Origin: Neisseria sp. MVDL19-042950 | Lineage (GTDB): Bacteria; Pseudomonadota; Gammaproteobacteria; Burkholderiales; Neisseriaceae | DNA: 64,000 bases | Reading direction: 5' to 3' | Assembly (NCBI RefSeq): GCF_030504625.1 | Contig: NZ_JAUKWH010000010.1 | Span: 18,690 to 82,689 of the forward strand | Shown: piece after piece, positions 39,502 through 51,558 of the stretch | How positions within the stretch are numbered: the first letter of the stretch is position 1 | Layout: every line of letters starts with the position of its first letter | Notes under the pieces: generated by a model | The model's database searches: none | Told to the model about the DNA's origin: nothing | What the model saw: the letters and a program-made list of their open reading frames with translations, nothing else | Made by a program: the position numbers and the translations under genes

Positions 39502-40161
39502 ATGCTTGCGGGATTGTTGTATTTTTTGCCATTTGGATTATTTATTTTGGTTGCTGCCGATGTTTATATAACGTTCGCAGCCCGCAAACGCAGCTATCGG
39601 CGGGTTGACGAAATTCCTCAGGCTGATTTCGGGTTGGTGCTCGACACGGCGAAATATGTGGAAAACACCCGCATGCTTAACCGCTATTACCATTATCGTA
39701 TCGAAGCGGCGGTGGAATTGTGGCGGAGAGGGAAGGTTAAAGCGTTTATCGTCAGAGGCAGCGGCATCAACCATTGCCCCAGCGAAACCGTCTGCATGCA
39801 AAACGATTTATGTGCGGCAGGCGTGCCCGAAACTGTGATTTGGCAGGATACGGCGGGGCTGCGCACACTCGACAGTATTATCCGTTGCGCCGGACGTTTT
39901 CCCGAAAGCAGCTTTTGTATCGTTTCACAGCCTTTCCACAATCAGCGTGCATTGGTGCAGGCCAAAGCGTGTGGTATAGAGGCTTGGGCTTACAACGCCG
40001 GCATGGTCGGCATGAAAACAGGATGGAAAACACATGCGCGGGAGCGGGCGGCGCGCCTGCGCCTTTGGTACGACTTGGTAATGAAAACCGCCCCGATTTA
40101 CAGTTTGGAAGCGGTGCCCATAGCAAAGGCTGCGAATCGGAAGGGTTTTCAGACGGCCTGA
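39502..40161 (+). CDS. SanA/YdcF-family (DUF218) membrane-anchored protein
   Basis: A 219-residue protein with an N-terminal membrane helix (residues 2-20) and a DUF218 domain exposed to the periplasm (LVLDTAKY, HYRIEAAVELWRRGKV, RTLDSI, SQPFHNQRA). E. coli SanA and ElyC of this family affect envelope permeability and peptidoglycan or ECA metabolism; the biochemical function is unknown. ATG lies 2 bases after the arfA stop, so read-through past the arfA terminator could feed this gene. Its own stop codon falls within a DUS, which also encodes the tail FQTA. Confidence 0.8.
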   Translation: MLAGLLYFLPFGLFILVAADVYITFAARKRSYRRVDEIPQADFGLVLDTAKYVENTRMLNRYYHYRIEAAVELWRRGKVKAFIVRGSGINHCPSETVCMQNDLCAAGVPETVIWQDTAGLRTLDSIIRCAGRFPESSFCIVSQPFHNQRALVQAKACGIEAWAYNAGMVGMKTGWKTHARERAARLRLWYDLVMKTAPIYSLEAVPIAKAANRKGFQTA

Positions 40162-40511
40162 TGGGAAAAGGCAAGGCAAAACAGCACGGTTAAATGTTAA
40201 CTCGCGGCAACATTTTCTTACCATGCGGCGGCTTGGCATTTTGAAGAAGCAGCCCATTTACATTTATTGAAAGCCGTTATGAACGGTATGGTAAATAAAT
40301 TTTGACTTGTTACTGCGCTTTAGGCCAAAGAGCGCGATTTTGTAAGCCGTTTAGTCGGCAGCAGAATCGGTTTTGTACTTTGTATCGTTGCTGCTTACCG
40401 GTTTGCATCAAAAATAAGTTTATTTGCCGTAGTGTGGAAAATCGGCGGCTATCGTTTTCGGTGTGTTGGCGGATATTCCGATAAATTCTCTCCCAATATG
40501 AAAGGAAAGGT
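40162..40511. other. Intergenic region upstream of the DUF533 gene
   Basis: About 350 bases of mixed composition. No DUS pair, terminator, RNA gene or plausible reading frame was recognised. AAAGGAAAGG immediately before 40512 is the ribosome-binding site of the next gene. Confidence 0.45.
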
Positions 40512-41141
40512 ATGAATTTCAACAATCTTTTAAATCAGGTATTAGGCAGCGTGCAGCAAAAAACAGGCGGCAGCGGCAGTAACGGCAAGGATACTTTGAT
40601 GAAGATCGGAGGCGGTGCGGCTGCGGCGGGTTTGGTATCCATGTTTTTGAAAAATAAAAATACCAAAAAAATAGTGTCGGCGGGCTCTATGGCTGCTTTG
40701 GGCGCTTTGGCTTACCATGCTTATCAAAGCTGGCAGCGCAATAACGGCGATAACCAAGCCGTTTTGAATCAGGCTGCGTTTGAGCCCGTGGGCCATGATG
40801 CGGAAAATGCAGGGCGAATTATTCTGCGCACGATGATTGCCGCCGCTTCCGCCGACGGTTTGATTGACGAGCAGGAACAACAGTTGATTCAAAATGAAAG
40901 CGGCGGCGATCCGTCGACCCGCCAATGGTTGCTTGCCGAAACCGCCCGTCCCGCAACACCGGCCGACATCGCCCGCGAAATCGGCAACAACCCTGCTTTG
41001 GCCAGTGAAGCGTATCTGGCTGCGCGTATGGTTTGCGGCGATTTGGCACGCAAAGAAATCGTGTTTTTATCCCAGCTTTCACAAGCCTTGAATCTTGATG
41101 AAAAACTGGTGGAAACGTTGGAGAAGCAAGCCGGATTCTAA
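40512..41141 (+). CDS. DUF533 / YebE-like TerB-fold protein
   Basis: A 209-residue protein. An N-terminal Asn/Gln- and Gly-rich stretch and a short hydrophobic segment (about residues 33-46 and 58-70) precede the TerB-like helical domain (about 95-205). That domain starts with ILRTMIAAASADGLIDEQE, the acidic motif of this family. E. coli YebE is an envelope-stress-induced inner-membrane protein of unknown function. It converges on galU. Confidence 0.8.
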   Translation: MNFNNLLNQVLGSVQQKTGGSGSNGKDTLMKIGGGAAAAGLVSMFLKNKNTKKIVSAGSMAALGALAYHAYQSWQRNNGDNQAVLNQAAFEPVGHDAENAGRIILRTMIAAASADGLIDEQEQQLIQNESGGDPSTRQWLLAETARPATPADIAREIGNNPALASEAYLAARMVCGDLARKEIVFLSQLSQALNLDEKLVETLEKQAGF

Positions 41142-41186
41142 AAGCTCCGGGAAGCGGCTTGGCCGTGTGAAATGCCGGATAAGGCT

Positions 41187-41219
41187 AAAGGCCGTCTGAA
41201 AAGTTTTCAGACGGCCTTT
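41187..41219. terminator. Bidirectional DUS terminator between the DUF533 gene and galU
   Basis: AAAGGCCGTCTGAA and TTCAGACGGCCTTT form a tight hairpin between convergent genes. Confidence 0.75.
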
Positions 41220-41256
41220 GCTTTGTTGACGGCAGATAATGCTTATACGGCTTGGT

Positions 41257-42132
41257 TTACGCTTTTTCTGCGTACTGTTTCAGCAACTCGCGGAAAGCGT
41301 CGCCGGTTTCGGGGTGTTTCAAACCGTAGGCGAGGGTGGCTTCCAGATAACCGATTTTGCTGCCGCAATCGTAGCGCGTACCTTCAAAAGCATGTGCCAG
41401 CACAAACTCGTGATCCAGCAGGCGGGCGATGCCGTCGGTAAGTTGGATTTCGTTGCCTGCGCCGCGCGGCAGGTTGGTGAGCAGGTCGAAAATACGCGGC
41501 GTGAGAATGTAGCGTCCGACCACGGCCAGATTGGAAGGCGCTTCTTCGGGCTTCGGTTTCTCAACGATATTGGTGATGCGCTTGTAGTTTTTCAGATTTT
41601 CGATTTCAACGATGCCGTATGAACCGGTTTGCGACGGGTCGACGGTTTCTACGCCCAAAACGCTGTTGCCGGTTTGGTTGTAGATATCCACCATCTGCTT
41701 CAATGCGCCTTGCGGTGCGTCGATCAAGTCGTCGGCCAGAATCACGGCAAACGGCTCGTCGCCGACAGCGGCTTTGGCGCACAGCACGGCGTGCCCCAAA
41801 CCCAATGCTTCGGCTTGGCGGATATACAGGCAGGTAATTTCGGGCGGCAGAATGTTGCGTACATGTGCCAGCAGTTTTTCTTTATTGCGGTGTTCCAGCT
41901 CGGTTTCCAACTCGTAGGCTTTATCGAAGTGGTCTTCGATGCTGCGTTTGTTGCGGCCGGTAACGAACACCATTTCGGTACAGCCTGCGGCCACGGCTTC
42001 TTCTACGGCATATTGGATCAGCGGTTTGTCGACAATCGGCAGCATTTCTTTCGGGCTGGCTTTGGTGGCCGGCAGAAAGCGGGTGCCCATACCGGCAACG
42101 GGGAATACGGCTTTTTTAATCGGTTTCATCAT
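41257..42132 (-). CDS. galU: UTP-glucose-1-phosphate uridylyltransferase
   Basis: A 291-residue enzyme making UDP-glucose from UTP and glucose-1-phosphate for lipooligosaccharide and other glycans. The nucleotide-binding motif is [19 protein letters not shown] (about residues 15-33). The catalytic LADDLID and the [19 protein letters not shown] stretch are intact. The length is normal for the bacterial family. It is monocistronic. Confidence 0.97.
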   Translation of the reverse strand: MMKPIKKAVFPVAGMGTRFLPATKASPKEMLPIVDKPLIQYAVEEAVAAGCTEMVFVTGRNKRSIEDHFDKAYELETELEHRNKEKLLAHVRNILPPEITCLYIRQAEALGLGHAVLCAKAAVGDEPFAVILADDLIDAPQGALKQMVDIYNQTGNSVLGVETVDPSQTGSYGIVEIENLKNYKRITNIVEKPKPEEAPSNLAVVGRYILTPRIFDLLTNLPRGAGNEIQLTDGIARLLDHEFVLAHAFEGTRYDCGSKIGYLEATLAYGLKHPETGDAFRELLKQYAEKA

Positions 42133-42248
42133 GTCTCCTTAAATGTGTTTGGCAATATGACAAGTTTCGAATAATAAAGTTTGCGATAGATTCGGCCTAA
42201 CTATTAAATTGTACTGGAAGTTTCCAAATAAAAAAACTTGAGCGGGCG

Positions 42249-44732
<2,484 letters not shown>

Positions 44733-44841
44733 AAATCTGAAGATATGAAACAGGCCGTCTGAAACAGATAGGCCGTATTGTATAGAAAAAGGGGCTTTCT
44801 GCCATGCCCCTTCTGCATGCCGAAATGGTTCGGAGAATAAA

Positions 44842-44876
44842 AACAGGCCGTCTGAAAAGTTTTCAGACGGCCTTTG
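44842..44876 (-). terminator. DUS terminator after zipA
   Basis: A tight inverted pair (44845-44873) lies 32 bases beyond the zipA stop. It separates zipA from ligA transcription. Confidence 0.7.
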
Positions 44877-44904
44877 ATGATGGTTTGCACTGTTGCTGTG
44901 CAGA

Positions 44905-46191
44905 TTAAGAAAACAGACGTTGCGCCAATTGTCCGCCGGGTTCGATGCCGACTTTTTTCATTTCGTCCTGACGCGCCAGCACATAGCTGCGGACATCTTT
45001 CAGCCATTGGGTGGAAAGTTCTTCCAGTTTGTCGTTAACCAAATCCAAGCCCAAGGTGCTGGAAAGTTTTACGGCCAAATCCATAAAGCGGTTGAACTGT
45101 TTTTCGCCGGCGGGCACGTGGGTGATGTCGAACAGCATGCTGAAGCCGCGGTAGGCTTGGCTGGAAAGCAGGCTGGAGGTAAACGGTGCGTTGTCGAGCG
45201 TAACGATGCTGAACAGCGGTTCGCCGTTTTCGTCGGGCAGGTGGAACGCGCCGTCTACGCCGAGCTCGAAGCTCAAACTTTCTACGGCCGAGCGCAGTTC
45301 GATGCCGCTTACGGTGCCGCGGGAAACCAGATGCATGGCGATGGTTTGGTCGACGCGGGCGCACAGTTCGTCGAGCGGGCGGGCGATGTTCAGGAAGGTT
45401 TCCACGTCGGTAAGCAGCAGGCCGCCGTTCATTTTTTCGGCAAAGCTGTTGACCTGCGCGCCGAAATGCTCGATTTCCTGAGTGGTGGCCAAACCGCTGC
45501 GGCTGATGGCTTGCAGGCCGATGATGAAGCCTTGGTAGTAAACGCTGGGAATCGGTTCGGCGATTTGGAAGCGGTCGTCCATGGTGCAGCCGGTGATTTG
45601 GAAGCGGTGGCGGCCGGCAAGGCGCGGAATGGAGTGCAGCTCTTGCGGTTCGCTCAGGGAAATGTAGGCCATGTAGTCGAAGCGGTGGTCAAACCACGGC
45701 AGTTCGAGTTTGGTTAAATCCTGCAAATCCAGCAGCAGTTTGCGCTTGCCGTAAAGTTTGGTTTGCGAAAACACGGGGGCGGGCATTTGTTTGAAGTCGA
45801 AAGCGGCTTCGGCGGGTTTCAGCTCGGGCTTGATAACGGTTTCGGTGAAATCGTCTTCGAATTCGATTTCGATGTCGGGCTTGCTGGCGGCCGCGGCGGA
45901 TACCCGGGCGGCGAACAAGTCGTCTTTCGGCTGCACCATTGCAGGTGTGTCGTCTTGGGGTTCCGAAATGTCTTTTTGGCGCAGCGGGCGGATGGGAACG
46001 CCGGTTTGCTCTTGCGATTTGCCGTCGCGCACGAAATCGGTTTTGCTGCCCATCAGCGCATCTTTATCGGAATGGCCGAATTGCTCGCGCACCTGCTGGC
46101 GGTATTTGTTTTCTTGATACATGTTGTAGGCGATGATGCCGAGGATGATGGCCAAGCCTAAAACGAGAATAATCAGCGTTGTTTCACTCAT
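44905..46191 (-). CDS. zipA: Cell division protein ZipA
   Basis: A 428-residue FtsZ-tethering divisome protein. An N-terminal membrane helix spans residues 5-22 (LIILVLGLAIILGIIAYNM). A charged, disordered linker follows (25-170). The C-terminal FtsZ-binding ZipA_C domain (about 285-415) ends in FDITHVPAGEKQFNRFMDLAVKLSSTLGL. The length matches meningococcal ZipA. The zipA-ligA order is conserved in many proteobacteria. Confidence 0.92.
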   Translation of the reverse strand: MSETTLIILVLGLAIILGIIAYNMYQENKYRQQVREQFGHSDKDALMGSKTDFVRDGKSQEQTGVPIRPLRQKDISEPQDDTPAMVQPKDDLFAARVSAAAASKPDIEIEFEDDFTETVIKPELKPAEAAFDFKQMPAPVFSQTKLYGKRKLLLDLQDLTKLELPWFDHRFDYMAYISLSEPQELHSIPRLAGRHRFQITGCTMDDRFQIAEPIPSVYYQGFIIGLQAISRSGLATTQEIEHFGAQVNSFAEKMNGGLLLTDVETFLNIARPLDELCARVDQTIAMHLVSRGTVSGIELRSAVESLSFELGVDGAFHLPDENGEPLFSIVTLDNAPFTSSLLSSQAYRGFSMLFDITHVPAGEKQFNRFMDLAVKLSSTLGLDLVNDKLEELSTQWLKDVRSYVLARQDEMKKVGIEPGGQLAQRLFS

Positions 46192-46354
46192 AATAATCTG
46201 TGAACCCGTGTTTGAATGGTTGGTCGGTGCAATTGCGGAGATTATAGCGAAATTTGGGCCTGCTGGCAGCTTGCGGGCGGGAAAAACCGTACTTTATTTG
46301 CTCTTACGGCAGCCGGATTTTAAGGTTTGCAAAGGCCGTCTGAATGCGGTGCGG

Positions 46355-46915
46355 TCAGTTTTCGCCGAGTACGACCGGAATGCCGAGCCGCCGTATTTTT
46401 TCCCAATCGAAAAAGTGGCCGGGATCGCTTTTGCGGCCGGGGGCGATATCTTGGTGGCCGGTTACCGCTTCGATCGGGTAATGCTCTGCAATCGCAGGTA
46501 AAAGGGTGTTTAAACATTGATATTGGGCGGGGGTAAAAGGTTCAAAATCGCAGCCCTCGATTTCGATACCGATTGAAAACGCATTACATTTTTCTTTGCC
46601 GCGGAAAGACGAAACCCCCGCGTGGTAGGCGGCATCGCCGCACGATACGAACTGGACGGCTTCTCCCTGCCGCGTAATCAGAAAATGGCTGGATACGCGC
46701 AGTTCGGTAAGGATGCTGAAAAACGGGTGTTCTTCGGGGTCGATGCGGTTGGTAAACAGTTTTTCCACGGCACCGTTGCCGTATTCGAACGGCGGCAGGG
46801 AAATATTGTGCAGCACCACCAATGAAACGGTTTCGTTTTCCGCTCTGGGGGAAAAATTGGGTGAATCTACGCGCCGTGCGCCTTGCCACCAGCCTTGTTG
46901 CCAGTTGTTTTCCAT
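46355..46915 (-). CDS. ampD: 1,6-anhydro-N-acetylmuramyl-L-alanine amidase AmpD
   Basis: A 186-residue cytoplasmic zinc amidase of peptidoglycan recycling that removes the peptide from anhydro-muropeptides. The zinc ligands are His in VVLHNISLPP, and His and Asp in TGHQDIAPGRKSDPG. The motif FSIGIEIEGCDF is typical. No signal peptide is present, as expected for AmpD. It is divergent from mltG, whose product creates anhydro ends. DUS at 46958-46969 and 47007-47018 lie in the shared upstream gap. Confidence 0.95.
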   Translation of the reverse strand: MENNWQQGWWQGARRVDSPNFSPRAENETVSLVVLHNISLPPFEYGNGAVEKLFTNRIDPEEHPFFSILTELRVSSHFLITRQGEAVQFVSCGDAAYHAGVSSFRGKEKCNAFSIGIEIEGCDFEPFTPAQYQCLNTLLPAIAEHYPIEAVTGHQDIAPGRKSDPGHFFDWEKIRRLGIPVVLGEN

Positions 46916-47127
46916 AGGGTTTTCTTCGATTTTCAGATGGCCTCGGCAAAGTGGTCGGGGCCGTCTGAAAAGATAGGGGTTGTGAGATAAAGAAACGGTT
47001 TGTTTGTTCAGACGGCCTTTTATCGTAAAAAAAGCATGTAAATCCCGCCGCCAAGCAATAATAATGCCACTCTAAGCGTCTTTTACGTTTTATACTGTGC
47101 CCGAATTTTGACAGAACGAATCCTACC

Positions 47128-48123
47128 ATGTTGAAAAAATTGTTTAAATGGCTTGCGGGCCTTTTTATTTTGTTGATCGCCGCGTGGTCGGCTTTGTTGT
47201 TTGTGCCGAAAGACAACGGTAAAGGCTACCGCGTCAAAGTGGAAAAAAACCAAGGCATGGCTTCGGTGGGCCGCAAGCTGGCCGACGACGGGGTGATTTA
47301 CAGCCGTCACGTGCTGTTGGGCACGGCCTATCTGCTCGGCGTGCACAACCGCTTGCATGTCGGCGCTTACCGGCTGCCTAAAAAGGTTTCCGCATGGCAG
47401 ATTCTGCAACGCTTGCGCGGTGGCCGCCCCGATTCGGTAACCGTGCGGATTGTAGAAGGCATGCGCTTTTCGCAAATGCGCGGCATCATTAACGAAACGG
47501 ACGACATCGAGCACGAAACCCGCGGTTGGAGCAATGAAAAGCTGCTGAAAACCATTGATCCGAATGCGTTGAGCGAAAACCCAGAAGGGCTGTTTTTCCC
47601 CGACAGCTACGAAATCGACGCGGGCAGCAGCGATCTTCAGATTTACAAAACCGCCTACCGTATGATGCAGCGCAACCTGCAAGCGGCGTGGGACGAACGC
47701 CAAAGCGGGCTGCCGTATAAAAATCCGTACGAACTGCTGATTATGGCCAGCTTGATCGAGAAAGAAACCGGCCACGAAGCCGACCGCCGCCATGTTTCCG
47801 CCGTGTTTGCCAACCGCCTCGCCATCGGCATGCGTCTGCAAACCGATCCGGCGGTAATTTACGGCATGGGCAAAGCGTATAACGGCCGCATCCGCAAGGC
47901 CGACCTGCGCCGCGATACGCCCTACAACACTTACACGCGCACCGGTTTAACGCCCACGCCGATTGCTTTGCCGGGCAAAGCCGCGCTGGAAGCCGCCGCC
48001 CATCCGTCTCAAGAAAAATACCTGTATTTTGTTTCCAAAATGGACGGCACGGGCTTGAGCCAGTTCAGCCATTCTTTGGAAGAGCATAACGCCGCAGTGC
48101 GCAAATATATTTTGAAGCGTTGA
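47128..48123 (+). CDS. mltG: Endolytic murein transglycosylase MltG
   Basis: A 331-residue inner-membrane YceG/MltG protein thought to end nascent glycan strands by cutting them to 1,6-anhydro termini. One membrane helix spans residues 9-26. A LysM-like segment follows (GYRVKVEKNQGMASVGRKL). The catalytic glutamate is in MASLIEKETGHEADR (about residue 212). Conserved YNTYTRTGLTPTPIALPG is near residue 270. It is upstream of tmk, as in E. coli and many others. Confidence 0.96.
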   Translation: MLKKLFKWLAGLFILLIAAWSALLFVPKDNGKGYRVKVEKNQGMASVGRKLADDGVIYSRHVLLGTAYLLGVHNRLHVGAYRLPKKVSAWQILQRLRGGRPDSVTVRIVEGMRFSQMRGIINETDDIEHETRGWSNEKLLKTIDPNALSENPEGLFFPDSYEIDAGSSDLQIYKTAYRMMQRNLQAAWDERQSGLPYKNPYELLIMASLIEKETGHEADRRHVSAVFANRLAIGMRLQTDPAVIYGMGKAYNGRIRKADLRRDTPYNTYTRTGLTPTPIALPGKAALEAAAHPSQEKYLYFVSKMDGTGLSQFSHSLEEHNAAVRKYILKR

Positions 48124-48144
48124 TTTGTGCGGATTATTTGCAGA

Positions 48145-48174
48145 AGGCCGTCTGAAACAGTATTCAGACGGCCT
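48145..48174 (+). terminator. DUS inverted pair after mltG
   Basis: A tight DUS pair 21 bases after the mltG stop. Two more uptake-like sequences follow before tmk, so tmk may be separated from mltG transcription. Confidence 0.6.
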
Positions 48175-48269
48175 TGCGTTATAATGGCCGCATTTTATCG
48201 TTAAGCGGTTTTCAGGCGGCCTCGGCCAAACTTGCGCGGAGGCCGTCTGAAATGATTGGAAAGCCTTTT

Positions 48270-48896
48270 ATGCAAGCACAATTCATCACACTCGACGGCA
48301 TCGACGGTGCCGGCAAATCCACCAATCTGGCTGTGATTAAAGACTGGTTCGAAGCCCGTAATCTGCCGGTGCTGTTTACCCGCGAGCCGGGCGGCACGCC
48401 GGTGGGCGAAGCCTTGCGCGAGATTCTGCTCGATCCGGCCACCAAAGCCAGCCTGCATACCGAAACGCTGTTGATGTTTGCCGCCCGCCGCCAGCATATC
48501 GAAGATGTGATTCTGCCTGCGCTCGAGCGCGGCGTGAATGTCGTTTCAGACCGCTTTACCGATGCCACTTTCGCCTATCAAGGTGGCGGCCGCGGCGTGC
48601 CGCTGGAAGAAATCGCCGTACTCGAAAACTGGGTGCAGGGCGGTTTCCGGCCGGATTTGACGATTTTGCTGGACGTGCCTTTGGAAGTGTCGATGCAGCG
48701 TATCGGTAAAAACCGCGAAAAAGACCGTTTCGAGCAGGAAGAGGCCGGTTTTTTCACCCGTGTGCGCGAAGTTTATTTGAACCGTGCCGCCGCTTCGCCC
48801 GAGCGTTATGCGGTTATCAACAGCAACCGCGATATCGGCGAGGTGAGAAAGTCGATTAATGCGGTTTTGGACGGGCACTTCGGTCGGTATCCGTAA
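48270..48896 (+). CDS. tmk: Thymidylate kinase
   Basis: A 208-residue kinase converting dTMP to dTDP. The P-loop is DGIDGAGKST (about residues 9-18). The DR(F/Y) motif is SDRFTDATFAYQGGGRG, and the REPGGTPVGE motif is near 40-50. The start at 48270 was chosen over an upstream in-frame one because the conserved MQAQFITLDG begins here and GGAAAG precedes it; the upstream extension is made of DUS sequence. It is downstream of mltG. Confidence 0.96.
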   Translation: MQAQFITLDGIDGAGKSTNLAVIKDWFEARNLPVLFTREPGGTPVGEALREILLDPATKASLHTETLLMFAARRQHIEDVILPALERGVNVVSDRFTDATFAYQGGGRGVPLEEIAVLENWVQGGFRPDLTILLDVPLEVSMQRIGKNREKDRFEQEEAGFFTRVREVYLNRAAASPERYAVINSNRDIGEVRKSINAVLDGHFGRYP

Positions 48897-48934
48897 GATG
48901 GGTTTTCAGACGGCCTTTTGATATAGGGAGCAGA

Positions 48935-50182
48935 ATGATGATGTACCGTTGGTTGTTGGCATTGAAAAAACCGAGTAACCGCTTGTGGGTAACGCCTGCG
49001 GGCTGGGCGGTGTTGGCGGTATGTTTCGCCTTTGCCGCGCGTTTGGCGGGCGTGTGGCTGCCGCCCGACGTATTGCCGGAAATACAGTTGTCGACGCTGG
49101 AAGGTTTGCTGGACGTGATTGCTTCCAGCATGCTGGCGGTGAGCACGTTTTCTTTGTCTATCATGGTGTCGGCATTTTCGTCGGCCGCCAACGGTGCCAC
49201 TCCGCGCGCCACCGAACTGGTGATGGGCGACGACAATACCCGCACGGCGATTGCCAGTTTTATTTCCGCCTTTATTTACGCCATTATCGCCAAAACCGCG
49301 CTGGGCACGGGTTTTTACGGGCAAAACGGGCGGTTTGTATTGTTTGTCAGCACCATTGTCGTGCTGGTGTATCTGATTGTTACGTTGATACGTTGGGTGT
49401 ATACGCTTTCGCAGCTCGGCCGCATGGACAACACGCTGAATAAAATCCAAACGGCGGCGCACAAGGCTTTGGTCGAATTCCGCGCTAACCCGCAGATGGG
49501 AACGGCATGGCGCGGCACGTGCGGCAGTTCGGTGTGTTTGGTAAAGGCGGGATACAGCGGGTATCTAACCCATATCGATATGGCTTCGCTGCAAAACCGC
49601 GCCGAAAAATCAGAGGCATATGTGCATATACTGGTGCGTCCGGGCGAATTGTTGATGCACGATACGCCTTTGATGCTGATAGAGGGCGGCAACGGGCGGG
49701 AAGATGGTTTTACCGATTGTTTCGTGTTCGGACAGACAAGAAGTTACGACCAAGACCCGAACTGGGGCTTTATCGTGATGAGCGAAGTGGCGCAAAGGGC
49801 TTTGTCGCCGGCGGTAAACGACCCCGGCACGGCCATCAGCGTTATGACGGGCATGATGCGTTTGCTGACCGGGAGGCCGTCTGAAAACAACGGAAGTGCC
49901 GTAACGCAGTACGACCGCTTGTCGATAAAGCCTTTGGATTGCGGCGAATGGGTGCGCGACGGATTCGCTCCGATTGCGCGCGACGGTGCAGGCATATTGG
50001 AAGTGGATTTGGTGATGCAGAAGGTGCTGGCCGGTATTTGGCGCAACGCTCCCGAGGCTTCGGTGTCGGAAGCTGCGGCGGAAATGGCAGAAAAGGCTTT
50101 GCAACGGGCATTGCAGGAATTATCGTTTGAGCATGATGCGCAACAATTGAAACGTAAGCACGAGGCTTTATTCGGCAATTGA
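48935..50182 (+). CDS. DUF2254 membrane protein
   Basis: A 415-residue protein of the DUF2254 family, whose function is unknown. Four N-terminal membrane helices occur in about the first 155 residues (around 22-40, 60-85, 105-125, 132-150). A soluble C-terminal domain of about 260 residues carries conserved SPAVNDPGTA (about residue 288). An SPAxNDP motif is a hallmark of this family. AGGGAG precedes three consecutive ATG codons, so the exact start is uncertain by two residues. It is transcribed with or just after tmk. Confidence 0.82.
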   Translation: MMMYRWLLALKKPSNRLWVTPAGWAVLAVCFAFAARLAGVWLPPDVLPEIQLSTLEGLLDVIASSMLAVSTFSLSIMVSAFSSAANGATPRATELVMGDDNTRTAIASFISAFIYAIIAKTALGTGFYGQNGRFVLFVSTIVVLVYLIVTLIRWVYTLSQLGRMDNTLNKIQTAAHKALVEFRANPQMGTAWRGTCGSSVCLVKAGYSGYLTHIDMASLQNRAEKSEAYVHILVRPGELLMHDTPLMLIEGGNGREDGFTDCFVFGQTRSYDQDPNWGFIVMSEVAQRALSPAVNDPGTAISVMTGMMRLLTGRPSENNGSAVTQYDRLSIKPLDCGEWVRDGFAPIARDGAGILEVDLVMQKVLAGIWRNAPEASVSEAAAEMAEKALQRALQELSFEHDAQQLKRKHEALFGN

Positions 50183-50268
50183 ATAATTGAAGCGGCCTGG
50201 GCTTTGGAAAGCGTTATCGGGAGCCGTCCGAACCGTTTGTGCGGTGCGGTTATGTGTGTATATATGAA

Positions 50269-50302
50269 AGGCCGTCTGAAAAGTTTTTTCAGACGGCCTC
50301 AA
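50269..50302. terminator. Bidirectional DUS terminator between the DUF2254 and aminotransferase genes
   Basis: A DUS inverted pair (50269-50299) lies between convergent genes, close to the stop codon of the aminotransferase. Confidence 0.7.
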
Positions 50303-50312
50303 GTTTATCTGC

Positions 50313-51440
50313 TTAAACTTTATTCAAAGCATCTTCAAAATGGGCAACCGTGCGGTCGATGTTTTGCAGTTTGTCCAATCCGAACAAGCCCAAGCGGAAA
50401 GTTTGGAAATCGCTGCGTTCGCCGCATTGCAACGGCACGCCCGAAGCAATTTGCAAACCGTGGGCGAGAAAGGCTTTGCCGCTTTGGATGCCGGCATCGG
50501 TGGTGTAGCTGACCACCACGCCCGGTGCTTCAAAGCCTTCGGCGGCAACGCTGGGATAGCCTTTTGCCGCCAGCAGCGCACGGATTTTGCCGCCTAATTC
50601 GGTTTGGGCGGCTTGCAAACGTTCGAAGCCGACAGCCTCCGCTTCTTTCATCACATCGTGCAGTTTCAGCAGTGCATCGGTGGGCGGCGTGGCATGGTAA
50701 GCATGGCCGCCGTTTTCAAAGGCTTCCATGATTTGCAGCCATTTTTTCAGGTCGAGCGAGAAACTGTCGGATTCGGTGGCCTGCACTTTGCCGTAAGCGG
50801 CTTCGTTCAGCATCACCAAACCGCAGCAGGGCGAGCCGCTCCAGCCTTTTTGCGGGGCGGAAATCAAAATGTCGATACCGAGTTTTTCCATGTCGAGCCA
50901 GATACAGCCCGAAGCGATACAGTCGATAACCAGCAAACCGCCTACGGCATGGGTGGCTTCGGCCAGCTTCTGAATATAGCTGTCGGGCAGCATGATGCCG
51001 GATGCGGTTTCTACATGCGGGGCGAATACCACGGCGGGTTTGTATGCGGCTATTTCGGCACATACCTCTTCAACCGGCACGGGGGCGAACGGAGCTTGCG
51101 CTTGGCCGGCCGGTTGTCTGGCGGTCAGCACTTTGGTGTCGGCGGCGATGCGGCCTTTTTCGAGAATCTGTGTCCAGCGGAAGCTGAAGAAGCCGTTGCG
51201 CACAATCAGGCATTTTTCGTCGCGGGCAAGCTGGCGGGCAACCGCTTCCATGCCCGACGAGCCGCTGCCGGGAATCACGGCGACATGTTCGGCGTTGTAG
51301 ACTTTTTTCAGCGTGGAGGAAATGTAGCGTAAGGCCGTCTGAAATTTTTGCGACATATGGTTTAAGGCGCGGTCGGTGTAAACGACCGAGTATTCGAGCA
51401 GGCCGTTTTCATCGACCTCGGGGCGGGGCAGAGTAGTCAT
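50313..51440 (-). CDS. Class V aminotransferase (alanine-glyoxylate aminotransferase family)
   Basis: A 375-residue PLP enzyme of fold type I. The PLP-binding features are GSGSSGMEAV (about residues 57-66), Asp in VIDCIASGC and the Schiff-base lysine in SAPQKGWSGSP. The family includes alanine-glyoxylate, serine-glyoxylate and 2-aminoethylphosphonate aminotransferases and cannot be narrowed further here. It is flanked on both sides by DUS hairpins and shares no operon. One DUS inside the gene encodes FQTALR near residue 33. Confidence 0.85.
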   Translation of the reverse strand: MTTLPRPEVDENGLLEYSVVYTDRALNHMSQKFQTALRYISSTLKKVYNAEHVAVIPGSGSSGMEAVARQLARDEKCLIVRNGFFSFRWTQILEKGRIAADTKVLTARQPAGQAQAPFAPVPVEEVCAEIAAYKPAVVFAPHVETASGIMLPDSYIQKLAEATHAVGGLLVIDCIASGCIWLDMEKLGIDILISAPQKGWSGSPCCGLVMLNEAAYGKVQATESDSFSLDLKKWLQIMEAFENGGHAYHATPPTDALLKLHDVMKEAEAVGFERLQAAQTELGGKIRALLAAKGYPSVAAEGFEAPGVVVSYTTDAGIQSGKAFLAHGLQIASGVPLQCGERSDFQTFRLGLFGLDKLQNIDRTVAHFEDALNKV

Positions 51441-51511
51441 TTTTCTTCCTTTGTATTTAATTTATATGGTGCGTGGGCATGTTAGCACTATCGATGCGGG
51501 CTGTAAAAGAA

Positions 51512-51541
51512 AGGCCGTCTGAAAAAAGATTCAGACGGCCT
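51512..51541. terminator. DUS inverted pair after the acyltransferase gene
   Basis: A DUS and its complement with a short A-rich loop, just past the stop codon of the minus-strand acyltransferase gene. Confidence 0.6.
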
Positions 51542-51558
51542 GAGGGCTTGGGTAAAAC

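Noticed and set aside
44893..45717. A 274-codon open frame antisense to zipA
   Set aside because: Its composition is the mirror of zipA codons, it has no ribosome-binding site or family resemblance, and zipA is clearly the real gene.
46584..47216. A 210-codon minus-strand frame overlapping ampD and the mltG upstream gap
   Set aside because: It conflicts with ampD, which has all zinc ligands, and contains translated DUS sequence.
47083..47841. A 252-codon open frame antisense to mltG
   Set aside because: It is antisense to the catalytic and membrane parts of MltG and shows no protein features of its own.
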